This document shows positions 44,697-53,002 of a DNA stretch of 64,000 nucleotides, piece by piece. The position numbers and the translations under genes were made by a program. The notes under the pieces are model-generated. The model did no database searches and was not told where the DNA came from. It saw only the letters and a list, made by a program, of their open reading frames with translations. Origin of the DNA: JBBQXK01 sp052387255 (GTDB lineage: Bacteria > Pseudomonadota > Alphaproteobacteria > Rhodobacterales > Rhodobacteraceae). How positions within the stretch are numbered: the stretch's first letter is position 1; each line of letters opens with the position of its first letter. The DNA is taken from contig JBQTJI010000013.1 of the NCBI GenBank assembly GCA_052387255.1, forward strand, positions 1 through 64,000, in the 5' to 3' direction.

Positions 44697-45074
44697 TCAG
44701 GCCCCCGGCAGCAGCCGGTCGCAGCGCGCGATGTGCATCCGGGCCACGGCACCCGCCCGCGCATCGCGCCGGAAGGTTGCCGCCGCCAGCAGCGCACCCT
44801 GGGCCGCCCGCGCCTCGATCCGCCAGGCGCGCAGGGTGGCCGGGGTGACGTTGGCATCGGGGGCGACGGCGGCCACAAGGTCGGCAAAGGCATCGCGCCG
44901 CGACGCTGTCGCTTCGGAAGCCTGGCCGTCGAACAGCCACAGATGTTCGGTGACCGCCGTGTAGCGGCCCGCACAATCGGCAAACGCGTGCAGGGTCTCT
45001 GTCATGTCGGCGGCACGGGCGACAGCGACGGCGGGCAGGGTGAGCGCCAGAACCAGGAGGCAGCATGTTCTCAT
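44697..45074 (-). CDS. small exported protein of unknown function
   Basis: The product of about 125 residues has a signal peptide (MRTCCLLVLALTLPAVAVARA) and a mature part rich in Ala and Arg with two or more Cys (HAFADCAGRYTAV, HIARCDRLLPGA). No family is recognised. The start could also be at 45083. It lies just downstream of the FMN reductase promoter region, in divergent orientation, and upstream of cobT with the same direction. It resembles in size and form the exported protein encoded after cobS. Confidence 0.6.
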   Translation of the reverse strand: MRTCCLLVLALTLPAVAVARAADMTETLHAFADCAGRYTAVTEHLWLFDGQASEATASRRDAFADLVAAVAPDANVTPATLRAWRIEARAAQGALLAAATFRRDARAGAVARMHIARCDRLLPGA

Positions 45075-45263
45075 ATCGCCCATGAAAGTGACTTTAGCGC
45101 CGCGAAAGCGCCTTCACGATGGTCACAATGCGAAAATCCTGCGCGGATCGCGCCTTGGCACAGGAACGCACAGGGGCTCTTCGGTTCTGCGCAGTTGAAC
45201 CGTCACGCCATCGGGTCACATTGCGGCGACACGTCCCGTCATCCCGACGCACAGGAGCCTGAC

Positions 45264-45848
45264 ATGCCGAACAAGCCCAAGATCGCCCTCATCATCGGGT
45301 CGACCCGCAAGACCCGCTTCGCCGACAAACCCGCGCAGTGGATGCTGAAGCAGGCCCAGGCGCGCGACGACATGGAGGTCGAACTGGTCGATCTGCGCGA
45401 TTTCGACCTGCCGCTGTTCGATGAACCGGCGTCGAACGCCTGGATGCCCTCGTCCGACCCGCGTGCCGTGGCCTGGCAAAACAAGCTGGCCGAATTCGAC
45501 GGCTACATCTTTGTCGTCGCCGAATACAACCGCTCGGTCACTGGCGCGCTGAAGAACGCACTCGACCAGGCCTACAAGGAATGGGTGCGCAAGCCCTTCA
45601 CCGCCATCGCCTATGGTTCGGTCGGCGGCACCCGTGCGCTGGAACACCTGCGCCTGATCGGGATCGAGCTGCAGATGGTGCCGGTGCGCCATGCCGTGCA
45701 CATCGGCATGGGCGATTTCTTCAAGGTGCATCCGATGGGGTCGAACGCGCCCATCGAGGAGATCGAGGCCAACATCCTGCCCGCCGCCAAGGCGTCGCTG
45801 GACGATCTGGTGTGGTGGGCGAAGGCGACGATGGCGGCCAAGGCCTAG
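45264..45848 (+). CDS. NADPH-dependent FMN reductase (flavodoxin-like)
   Basis: This 194-residue flavodoxin-fold protein starts PKIALIIGSTRKTRFADKPA, the FMN phosphate loop. The second flavin contact is VVAEYNRSVTGALKNALD, and AYGSVGGTRALEHLR follows. It belongs to the NADPH-dependent FMN reductase/quinone reductase family. The start follows ACAGGAG. The long open frame upstream (from 43221) is antisense to cobT and not coding. Its stop overlaps a convergent small gene by four bases. Confidence 0.92.
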   Translation: MPNKPKIALIIGSTRKTRFADKPAQWMLKQAQARDDMEVELVDLRDFDLPLFDEPASNAWMPSSDPRAVAWQNKLAEFDGYIFVVAEYNRSVTGALKNALDQAYKEWVRKPFTAIAYGSVGGTRALEHLRLIGIELQMVPVRHAVHIGMGDFFKVHPMGSNAPIEEIEANILPAAKASLDDLVWWAKATMAAKA

Positions 45849-46216
45849 CGCAGGCCGCGCGTCTCGGCCTGCGTCGCGGCAAAGGCGTCGCAGGTTTCCA
45901 GAAGTCGGTCATGCAGGTCCAGACTGACGGGGTCGCCCGCGATGGCGGCCCGCACAAGGCGGTCCATCGCGGGGCGCTCGCGCGCGATGTGGTGATCGAC
46001 CGGGCCTGCCGCGCCGCTGTTCAGCCGCAGGGCGACGGCGCGGAACGCGGCTGCGCGCGCGGGATCGGTCGGGTCGGCGTCCAGAAGCCGCGAGCGGCGG
46101 GCGACGTCGTCGCGGCCCAGCCAGAAGGCCGCGCATTGCGCGGCAAGATAGAGGGGATCGGCGGAAGCAAACGCAGGCAGTGCCAGAAGCACCGCAAGCG
46201 CCGCGCTGCGCCTCAC
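45845..46216 (-). CDS. small exported protein coupled to cobS
   Basis: The 123-residue product starts with GTG within a GTGA overlap on the cobS stop codon. A signal peptide is clear (RRSAALAVLLALPAFASA). The mature part (DPLYLAAQCAAFWLGRDD...) has two Cys and no known motif. The coupling to cobS suggests a linked expression, but no role in cobalamin synthesis is known to me. Confidence 0.7.
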   Translation of the reverse strand: MRRSAALAVLLALPAFASADPLYLAAQCAAFWLGRDDVARRSRLLDADPTDPARAAAFRAVALRLNSGAAGPVDHHIARERPAMDRLVRAAIAGDPVSLDLHDRLLETCDAFAATQAETRGLR

Positions 46217-47187
46217 TTCATCGCCATGCTCGCCGCGCTCTCCGGCAGTTCCTCGCCAAAGCAGCGCTGATAGAACTCCGCCACCGTCTGCCGCTCCAGC
46301 TCGTCGCACTTGTTCAGGAAGGTCAGGCGGAACGCATAGCCGACGTTGCGGAAGATCTCGGCGTTCTGCGCCCACGTGATCACGGTGCGGGGCGACATCA
46401 CCGTGGACAGGTCGCCGTTCATGAAGGCGGTGCGCGTCAGGTCGGCGACGGTCACCATCTGGTTGATCGTCTTGCGGCCTTTCTCGGTGTTGTAATGGGG
46501 CGACTTGGCCAGCACGATGGTGGCCTCGGCGTCGTGCGACAGGTAGTTGAGCGTCGCCACCAGGCTCCAGCGGTCCATCTGCGCCTGGTTGATCTGCTGC
46601 ACGCCGTGGTAGAGGCCGGTCGTGTCGCCCAGACCCACCGTGTTCGAGGTGGCGAACAGGCGGAAACTGGGGTGCGGCGTGATGATCTCGTTCTGGTCCA
46701 TCAGGGTCAGCTTGCCGTCATGTTCCAGCACGCGCTGGATCACGAACATCACGTCGGGGCGGCCCGCATCGTATTCGTCAAAGCAGATGGCGACGGGGTT
46801 GCGCAGCGCCCAGGGCAGGATGCCCTCGTGGAACTCGGTCACCTGCTTGCCGTCGCGCAGCTTGATCGCGTCCTTGCCGATCAGGTCGATGCGGCTGATA
46901 TGTGAATCGAGGTTCACCCGCACGCAGGGCCAGTTCAGCCGGGCCGCGACCTGTTCGATATGCGTCGATTTGCCGGTGCCGTGATAGCCCTGGATCATCA
47001 CGCGTCGGTTGTATCCAAAGCCCGCGATGATCGCCAGGGTGGTGTCGGGATCGAACTTGTAGGTCGGGTCGACGTCGGGCACACGCTCGCCCCGCTCGGC
47101 AAAGCCCTTGATCTTCATCTCGGTGTCGATGCCGAACACCTCGCGGACCGAGACTTCCTCGGAGGGTTTCTGGGGCTGGTCAAGCAT
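46213..47187 (-). CDS. cobS: cobaltochelatase subunit CobS
   Basis: This AAA+ ATPase subunit of the aerobic cobaltochelatase has 324 residues. It has Walker A GYHGTGKST, Walker B AICFDEYDAGRPD and the sensor region FRLFATSNTVGLGD. It forms a ring with CobT and drives CobN. The start at 47187 (MLDQPQKPSEEVSV) fits the family; the longer frame to 47316 is not supported. It is separated from cobT by three small genes. Confidence 0.95.
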   Translation of the reverse strand: MLDQPQKPSEEVSVREVFGIDTEMKIKGFAERGERVPDVDPTYKFDPDTTLAIIAGFGYNRRVMIQGYHGTGKSTHIEQVAARLNWPCVRVNLDSHISRIDLIGKDAIKLRDGKQVTEFHEGILPWALRNPVAICFDEYDAGRPDVMFVIQRVLEHDGKLTLMDQNEIITPHPSFRLFATSNTVGLGDTTGLYHGVQQINQAQMDRWSLVATLNYLSHDAEATIVLAKSPHYNTEKGRKTINQMVTVADLTRTAFMNGDLSTVMSPRTVITWAQNAEIFRNVGYAFRLTFLNKCDELERQTVAEFYQRCFGEELPESAASMAMK

Positions 47188-47331
47188 CGTGCGGTTCCAT
47201 CGGCAAAAAGATCGGGGCGGCCCGAGTGATGGAACATATCGCGGTAGGCCGCAAGGGGAAGGGGGTGCCGCCCATGGCGTTTCGGTGCCGCGCGCACGCC
47301 GTCCTTGCGGGGTCAACCTCAGCGTGCCGCC

Positions 47332-49041
47332 TCAGCCCAAGGCCAGCCAGTCGGCCGAGATGGCGTCAGCCGGTGCGGTCGCCGAGAAGGCACCGCCCGA
47401 CGAAAGCGCAGACCCGTTGAACGCGCCCCCCGCCACGAAGAAAGGTCCGTAGGGGCGCGGGTCGGTCGGTTCGATCCAATAGGGCGTGGTGTCGAAGGCG
47501 TCGATGTAGTCCTGCGCCTCTTCCAGCGTCATCAGAAGGTCGGAACCATCCGCTGCCCCGCCCCAGACCACGCCCCAGTTTCCCTCCTCGACAGTGATGC
47601 CGTTTACGACCTCTGACAGGTCATCATCCGGCCCACCCAGTTCAAAGAAATGGACCATCGGCGTCGGCGTGTACAGCCACCGGTCCTCGAAGATCGCCTG
47701 CATCATCAGTTGGGGGCCAAGCCAGTCGGTTGCGCGCGTGGTAAAGACCGCGCCGCCGTCGTCGGGCTGCAGGTTCGGATCGGCGGCAAGCAGCGCGGCG
47801 TCGATCCGCACCCCGTTGACGAAGAACCGGTCCGATCCATCGGGGTTCACGACGATGGCTGCGATTTCCGACATGTCGATCCCGCCAAGGCCGAGCATGC
47901 CCAGCGTCAGGGACGCGAAGTTCAACGCCGTCAGGGCCGCCACGTTGACAACCAGGATGCCCGCAGGGTTGGTCCAGGTCTGGTTGGGATCAACGCCTGG
48001 AAACACGAACTCGAACCGGTCGGCCCCGGCCCCGCCCCAGACCACGCGCGCGCCCTCGCCCGCCCCGTACCGAAGACGGATCACGTCGGCCCCGTCGCCG
48101 CCTGCCAGGAGCTGGTCGTCGGGGGAAACTCCGGCGATGAGCGTGTCATTGCCCGCGCCGCCGACCACGATCTCGATCTGCGAATTGGTCACGTTGATGT
48201 TGACGGCATCGGCGGTGGACACAAAGGCCGCATCGCGGCCCGTGCCGCCACGGATGATCGCGTCGGCAGCGTCGAAGAAGATGAAGTCGTCGCCCCCGCC
48301 GCCGCGCAGGTCGTCGATGCCGCGGCCCCCGAAAATTTTGTCGTTTCCGACACCGCCGACAATTGAGTCATTGCCTCCCAAGCCGTGCAACCAGTCGTTT
48401 CCGTTGCCGCCAACTACGGACTCGTTCCCCGAGCCTCCCACCAACAGGCCATCCAGATCCTTCTGCATCGACGCAGATGCATCTATCACTTGGCGGCCAT
48501 AGATGTTTCTGAAGGCATAGTCGATCTCGACCCCGACCGTGAAGGCCGGACTGGTGACTCCATACTGATTCGACATCGAAAAATAACCAACCCTTCTGTC
48601 AGACCAGCCGAGTTCACTAACCATAAGGTTTTCCAGCCGAACAATGTCTCCCTGAAAATCGTATATCGCATCGTTCGTATTGGGATTCACTAATGTGTCA
48701 TACCCAGGGACCAATCCATGTATTAGTTCATGCAGGAGGGCGTATTCGAAACCGCGAATATTAGTGTTGCCATACTGGTTGATAGATCGGAAACCATTGC
48801 AATAGACAGGATCGATTTCAATGAAGTCTGGCCCCGGTGCTTGCCAGAAAGTTTCAGACTTGCCTTGAACATACGTTATCGTAAGATTTTCTCCTTGCGT
48901 AACACGTGTTTCAAGCATGGCGCGCATGGTCCACGAATTCTGGTAATAAGTGGAAATCAAATTTTGAACTTGGGTCGTGAACGCGCCGCCGGCAGATCCC
49001 GGTTGGATGTTGATGAATTGGAGAACCGTTTGCAGGCTCAT
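47332..49041 (-). CDS. RTX protein with N-terminal HExxH zinc-protease motif
   Basis: The 569-residue protein has no classical signal peptide. Around residues 98-116 it reads FEYALLHELIHGLVPGYDT, with a zinc-protease HELIH motif (His104, Glu105, His108) like that of M91-type effector peptidases. Residues about 200-330 hold calcium-binding GGxGND-type nonapeptide repeats (VGGNGNDWLHG, VGGVGNDKIFG). The C-terminus is aromatic- and Asp-poor, as in type I secretion signals. So it is a probable secreted protease or similar. The N-terminal coding part has lower GC than its surroundings. The start overlaps the upstream SNase-like gene by four bases. No T1SS genes are in the window. Confidence 0.8.
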   Translation of the reverse strand: MSLQTVLQFINIQPGSAGGAFTTQVQNLISTYYQNSWTMRAMLETRVTQGENLTITYVQGKSETFWQAPGPDFIEIDPVYCNGFRSINQYGNTNIRGFEYALLHELIHGLVPGYDTLVNPNTNDAIYDFQGDIVRLENLMVSELGWSDRRVGYFSMSNQYGVTSPAFTVGVEIDYAFRNIYGRQVIDASASMQKDLDGLLVGGSGNESVVGGNGNDWLHGLGGNDSIVGGVGNDKIFGGRGIDDLRGGGGDDFIFFDAADAIIRGGTGRDAAFVSTADAVNINVTNSQIEIVVGGAGNDTLIAGVSPDDQLLAGGDGADVIRLRYGAGEGARVVWGGAGADRFEFVFPGVDPNQTWTNPAGILVVNVAALTALNFASLTLGMLGLGGIDMSEIAAIVVNPDGSDRFFVNGVRIDAALLAADPNLQPDDGGAVFTTRATDWLGPQLMMQAIFEDRWLYTPTPMVHFFELGGPDDDLSEVVNGITVEEGNWGVVWGGAADGSDLLMTLEEAQDYIDAFDTTPYWIEPTDPRPYGPFFVAGGAFNGSALSSGGAFSATAPADAISADWLALG

Positions 49042-49556
49042 TGTTCCAGCTCCCGGACTTCACAGGTTCCAAAGTGGTTCTTAGTTTCGGCACAGTCTTC
49101 TATTGCAGCACCTGCGCTAACAAGTCCTGCAGAAAGCATTTTCCCACTACGATCACAGATCGCCGTAGCGAACCCACTAGCCACCACAACCTCTAAGGGG
49201 CGAACCGGTTTACATCGCCAAGACCCGCTCACCAACGAAAGCGACATTGTATTTGAAACCTGTTTAATGCCCCATAACCGCAACGGGAGTCCGTTGGGCG
49301 GGAAAGGTACAAGTGGATTGTCAGGGTGAAACTCAAACAACGAAGTATTCGCAATCTTCTCTAGACGGCCCGTGTAGAAATCGCCGTGTTCAGCAACACC
49401 GCTTCCTTGCAGAAGCACCTCCGCTCCGGCACTGCTAGCGAGAAAGGCAAATGCCACAATGAGTGTTCCAGCCGCACTGCGATTGCGCGTCACCGCCGGT
49501 AGCAAAAACTTGCCTGATTTTTCTCTACGCGGCTTGCGGTCAATCAGATGCAGCAT
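49038..49556 (-). CDS. exported protein with SNase (thermonuclease)-like domain
   Basis: The 172-residue product has an N-terminal basic stretch and then a signal-type segment (AAGTLIVAFAFLASSAGA). The mature part resembles a staphylococcal-nuclease-like OB fold: LPLRLWGIKQV with the Arg-Leu-Trp-Gly strand, VVVASGFATAICDRSG, LSAGLVSAGAAIEDCAETK, and HFGTCEV at the end. Some catalytic residues of true nucleases are not evident, so activity is uncertain. Four-base overlap with the RTX gene suggests joint expression. Both genes are relatively AT-rich, which points to transfer. Confidence 0.6.
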   Translation of the reverse strand: MLHLIDRKPRREKSGKFLLPAVTRNRSAAGTLIVAFAFLASSAGAEVLLQGSGVAEHGDFYTGRLEKIANTSLFEFHPDNPLVPFPPNGLPLRLWGIKQVSNTMSLSLVSGSWRCKPVRPLEVVVASGFATAICDRSGKMLSAGLVSAGAAIEDCAETKNHFGTCEVRELEQ

Positions 49557-49698
49557 GCCTTATGATCCTCACAACTGCCCTAGGTTGCATAACACTCTGG
49601 AGTAGCCTGCTCCCCGACCAGGTACAAGAGTTTATTAAGTCGGTCGCCAAGGATCAAGTCGAGGTGGCGTTCACAGGGTGAAGCAAGTAGAGAGCTGC

Positions 49699-50826
49699 AT
49701 GACCCCCTTCTCCTTCACCCTCCACGCCACCGACGGTGCCGCCCGCACCGGCACCATCACCACCCCGCGAGGGCTGATCCGCACGCCCGCCTTCATGCCC
49801 GTCGGCACCGCCGCCACCGTCAAGGGCATGCTGCCGGGCAGCGTGGCCGCGACCGGGGCCGACATCCTCTTGGGCAACACCTATCACCTGATGCTGCGGC
49901 CGGGGGCGGAACGGGTCGCGCGGCTGGGGGGCCTGCACCGGTTCATGAACTGGGACAAGCCCATCCTGACCGACAGCGGCGGCTTCCAGGTGATGAGCCT
50001 TGCGGGCCTGCGCAAGCTGACGGAGGCGGGGGTGACCTTCTCCAGCCACATCGATGGGTCGAAGCACCTGCTGTCGCCCGAAACCAGCATGGCGATCCAG
50101 CGTCTGCTCGGGTCAGACATCGTGATGGCCTTCGACGAATGCCCTGCCCTGCCCGCGACCGAGGACGAGACGGCCCGCGCCATGCGCCTGTCGATGAGAT
50201 GGGCGCAAAGGTCGCGCGATGCCTTCGGCGACCGTCCGGGACATGCGCTGTTCGGGATCATGCAGGGCGGCGTCACGCCCGACCTGCGCGCGGAAAGTGC
50301 GGCGGCCCTGGTCGGGATCGGGTTCGACGGCTATGCCATCGGAGGCCTTGCCGTGGGCGAGGGGCAGGCGGCGATGTTCGGCGTGCTCGACTATGCGCCG
50401 GGGCTTCTGCCCGAGGATCGGCCGCGCTACCTGATGGGGGTCGGCAAGCCCGACGACATCGTGGGCGCGGTCCAGCGCGGGGTCGACATGATGGACTGCG
50501 TCCTGCCGTCCCGCTCGGGCCGGACCGGGCAGGCCTGGACGCGCCGGGGGCAGGTGAACCTGCGCAACGCGCGCCATGCGGACGACCCGAGGCCTTTGGA
50601 TGCGGACTGCGAATGTCCTGCCTGCCGGGGCTATTCACGCGGCTACCTGCACCATGTAGTCAAGGCCGGAGAGATGATCGCGGGAATGCTGCTGACCTGG
50701 CACAACCTGCACTATTATCAGGCGTTGATGGCGGGATTGCAGGAGGCGATTGCGGGAGCGACACTCGATGCATACGTGTCGGCATTTCACGCACTGCGTG
50801 CCGAGGGCGACATTGCGCCCCAGTGA
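49699..50826 (+). CDS. tgt: queuine tRNA-ribosyltransferase (tRNA-guanine transglycosylase)
   Basis: Tgt exchanges guanine 34 for preQ1 in tRNAs with GUN anticodons. The 375-residue protein has LTDSGGFQVMSL, AFDECPALP, the catalytic region GVDMMDCVLPSRSGRTG, and the zinc site CECPACRGYSRGYLHH. The ATG at 49699 gives the normal family N-terminus; an in-frame GTG at 49678 is less likely. Confidence 0.96.
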   Translation: MTPFSFTLHATDGAARTGTITTPRGLIRTPAFMPVGTAATVKGMLPGSVAATGADILLGNTYHLMLRPGAERVARLGGLHRFMNWDKPILTDSGGFQVMSLAGLRKLTEAGVTFSSHIDGSKHLLSPETSMAIQRLLGSDIVMAFDECPALPATEDETARAMRLSMRWAQRSRDAFGDRPGHALFGIMQGGVTPDLRAESAAALVGIGFDGYAIGGLAVGEGQAAMFGVLDYAPGLLPEDRPRYLMGVGKPDDIVGAVQRGVDMMDCVLPSRSGRTGQAWTRRGQVNLRNARHADDPRPLDADCECPACRGYSRGYLHHVVKAGEMIAGMLLTWHNLHYYQALMAGLQEAIAGATLDAYVSAFHALRAEGDIAPQ

Positions 50827-50847
50827 CGCTCGGCAGTGCCACAAGGC

Positions 50848-50889
50848 GGAATTTTCGAAAATTCCGGTCCGATTTCTTTGAAGAAATCG
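50848..50889. repeat. pair of AT-rich palindromes behind tgt
   Basis: GGAATTTTCGAAAATTCC (50848-50865) is a perfect palindrome, and CGATTTCTTTGAAGAAATCG (50870-50889) is palindromic except for the two central bases. The pair lies between the convergent tgt and a small gene, so it could be a bidirectional terminator. The design (two AT-rich palindromes, TTCGAA core) matches 33721-33763. Confidence 0.85.
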
Positions 50890-50890
50890 A

Positions 50891-51121
50891 CTACGCAATC
50901 CGCCGGATCGGTTCGCGATTGCAAAACACGACAAACTGCCCTGCATTCTCGACCACCGGGAACCCTCGCCGCTGCATCTCGTTCAGAAAGGCTGCACGAC
51001 CGACGTATCGCTCTACATCGCGCACCTTGCGACGGATCACGCTTCCTTCGCGCGCGGCTTGCGAACTGAACAGATGCAAGAGCCACGCTTCCGGTGAAAG
51101 GACTTCAGGCAGGTTCTTCAT
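50891..51121 (-). CDS. conserved small protein (76 aa)
   Basis: The protein reads MKNLPEVLSPEAWLLHLFSS and contains VIRRKVRDVERYVGR and GGQFVVFCNREPIR-like sequence (here AGQFVVFCNREPIR). I recall similar short proteins in Rhodobacterales, sometimes labelled as phosphoribosylanthranilate isomerase, which their size does not support. No function is known. Start at 51121 is set by this conserved beginning. It lies downstream of the small ribbon-helix-helix gene in the same direction. Confidence 0.7.
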   Translation of the reverse strand: MKNLPEVLSPEAWLLHLFSSQAAREGSVIRRKVRDVERYVGRAAFLNEMQRRGFPVVENAGQFVVFCNREPIRRIA

Positions 51122-51170
51122 CGCGGCACCTCCTGCGCGCCACCCTGCCCCACCTATCGTAAACGCCCGG

Positions 51171-51386
51171 TTAATCGCGATAGCGCGCCAGCACGTACAC
51201 CCGGATGGCCGAGGCCAGTCCGACATCCGGCGCGCGCGCCTCGTCGATCTCGGCAGCCAATGCATTGATTGCCAAGCCCTTTTCCTCGGCAATCTCGCGG
51301 AAGGCGCGCCAGAATGCCGCCTCCAGCGACACCGAGGTGCGATGCCCGCGCAGCGTCAGCGAATGCTTGACCGGCCGTGCCGTCAT
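51171..51386 (-). CDS. ribbon-helix-helix domain protein (71 aa)
   Basis: This short protein has the pattern HSLTLRGHRTSVSLEAAFWR and AFREIAEEKGLAINALAAEI, typical of the RHH_4-like ribbon-helix-helix family of possible DNA-binding proteins. It overlaps the stop of the DUF4169 gene by four bases (ATGA). The trio fumC, DUF4169, RHH is probably transcribed together. Confidence 0.8.
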   Translation of the reverse strand: MTARPVKHSLTLRGHRTSVSLEAAFWRAFREIAEEKGLAINALAAEIDEARAPDVGLASAIRVYVLARYRD

Positions 51387-51559
51387 TCGAGGCGATGCCC
51401 GTCCAGATCGCGACGGGCCTTGTCGGCCTGCGCCGCCTCGCGGTGCTTCTCGGCCTTGCTGCGCCCGAACTTCGCGGCATTGGCGTCGGCCTCGGCCTTT
51501 GCTTCGGCACGCGCGCGGTCCTTGCGCGCGGCGCGCAGGTTTACCACCGCGCCCGTCAC
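51383..51559 (-). CDS. DUF4169 family protein (58 aa)
   Basis: From GTG 51559, inside a GTGA overlap with the fumC stop, the frame encodes V(M)TGAVVNLRAARKDRARAE, then a Lys/Ala/Glu-rich helix, and ends with DLDGHRLE. The start VVNLRxARK and the highly charged helix fit DUF4169. No function is known. The stop overlaps the next gene start. Confidence 0.8.
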   Translation of the reverse strand: MTGAVVNLRAARKDRARAEAKAEADANAAKFGRSKAEKHREAAQADKARRDLDGHRLE

Positions 51560-52950
51560 CCCTTGGGTCCGATCATGTCCTCGGGCCGGACCACGCGGTC
51601 GAAGGTCTCGCCGTCGACATAGCCAAGTGCGATCGCCTCTTGGCGCAGCGTCGTGCCGTTGCGATGTGCGGTCTTGGCCACCTTCGTCGCGGCGTCATAG
51701 CCGATGGTCGGGGCCAATGCGGTCACCAGCATCAGGCTTTCCTTCATCAGCCGGTCGATGCGGGCGACGTTGGCCTGGGTTCCGACCACCATGTTGTCGG
51801 TGAACGACCCCGCCGCATCGCCCAGAAGCTGCATGGATTGCAGCACGTTGTAGGCCATCACGGGGTTGTAGACGTTCAGCTCGAAATGCCCCTGCGACCC
51901 GGCAAACCCCACCGCCGCGTCGTTGCCCATCACTTGCACGCAGACCATGGTCAGCGCCTCGGCCTGGGTCGGGTTGACCTTGCCGGGCATGATCGAGGAC
52001 CCCGGTTCGTTCTCGGGCAGGATCAGCTCGCCCAGGCCCGACCGCGGCCCCGACCCCAGAAGGCGCATGTCGTTGGCGATCTTGAACAGGCTGGCCGCCA
52101 CCGTCTTCAGCGCGCCACTGAACATCACCATCGCGTCATGGGCGGCCAGCGCCTCGAACTTGTTCGGGGCGGTGGTGAAGGGCAGGCCCGTGACGGCGGC
52201 AATCTCGGCGGCCACGCGGCGGTCCCAGCCGACGCGGGTGTTCAGGCCGGTGCCGACCGCCGTCCCCCCCTGTGCCAGTTCGTAGATGTCGTGCAGGCAG
52301 GACTTCACCCGCGCAATGCCCTTGGCCACCTGATGGGCATAGCCGGAAAACTCCTGCCCCAGCGTCAGGGGCGTTGCATCCTGCGTATGGGTCCGTCCGA
52401 TCTTGATGATGTGGTAGAAGTCCTGCGCCTTGGCGGCCAGCGCGTGGTGCAGCTTTTCCAGGCCCGGCAGCAGCACGTCGCGCGCCATCATGGCGATGGC
52501 CACATGCATCGCGGTGGGGAAGGTGTCGTTCGAACTTTGCCCCATGTTCACATGGTCGTTCGGATGGACCGGCTTTTTCGACCCCATCACGCCGCCCAAG
52601 CTCTCGATGGCGCGGTTCGAGATCACCTCGTTCGCGTTCATGTTCGACTGGGTGCCCGACCCGGTCTGCCAGACGACGAGGGGGAAATTGTCGTCGAACT
52701 TCCCCGCGATCACCTCGTCCGCCGCCGCCGCGATGGCCTGGCCCAGGGTCGGGTCGATATCGCCCTGCGCGATGTTGACCAGGGCGCAGGCCTTCTTGAT
52801 GACGCCAAGGGCGCGGATGATGGCCACCGGCTGGCGTTCCCATCCGATGGGGAAGTTGATGATCGACCGCTGCGTCTGCGCGCCCCAGTACTTGTCGGCG
52901 GGCACCTCCAGCGGGCCGAAGCTGTCGGTTTCGGTGCGGGTCGCGGTCAT
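51556..52950 (-). CDS. fumC: class II fumarate hydratase
   Basis: This 464-residue, iron-independent fumarase of the TCA cycle interconverts fumarate and malate. It has TGSGTQSNMNANEVISNRA, the HPNDHVNMGQSSNDTFPTAM block, GRTHTQDATPLTLGQEFSGY, and the family signature GSSIMPGKVNPTQ. First gene of a probable four-gene unit with the small genes downstream. Confidence 0.97.
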   Translation of the reverse strand: MTATRTETDSFGPLEVPADKYWGAQTQRSIINFPIGWERQPVAIIRALGVIKKACALVNIAQGDIDPTLGQAIAAAADEVIAGKFDDNFPLVVWQTGSGTQSNMNANEVISNRAIESLGGVMGSKKPVHPNDHVNMGQSSNDTFPTAMHVAIAMMARDVLLPGLEKLHHALAAKAQDFYHIIKIGRTHTQDATPLTLGQEFSGYAHQVAKGIARVKSCLHDIYELAQGGTAVGTGLNTRVGWDRRVAAEIAAVTGLPFTTAPNKFEALAAHDAMVMFSGALKTVAASLFKIANDMRLLGSGPRSGLGELILPENEPGSSIMPGKVNPTQAEALTMVCVQVMGNDAAVGFAGSQGHFELNVYNPVMAYNVLQSMQLLGDAAGSFTDNMVVGTQANVARIDRLMKESLMLVTALAPTIGYDAATKVAKTAHRNGTTLRQEAIALGYVDGETFDRVVRPEDMIGPKG

Positions 52951-53002
52951 GCGGGGCCTCCGTCTGGATCGGGGCCGTTGATAGGGCGGCAGGGGGCGGA
53001 AA

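Noticed and set aside
43221..45263. N-terminal extension of the FMN reductase frame
   Set aside because: The part before 45264 is antisense to cobT. The reductase begins at the ATG with its own ribosome-binding site and the flavin-binding motif follows directly.
50891..51121. Phosphoribosylanthranilate isomerase (TrpF)
   Set aside because: At 76 residues it is far too short for the TIM barrel and has no catalytic motif.
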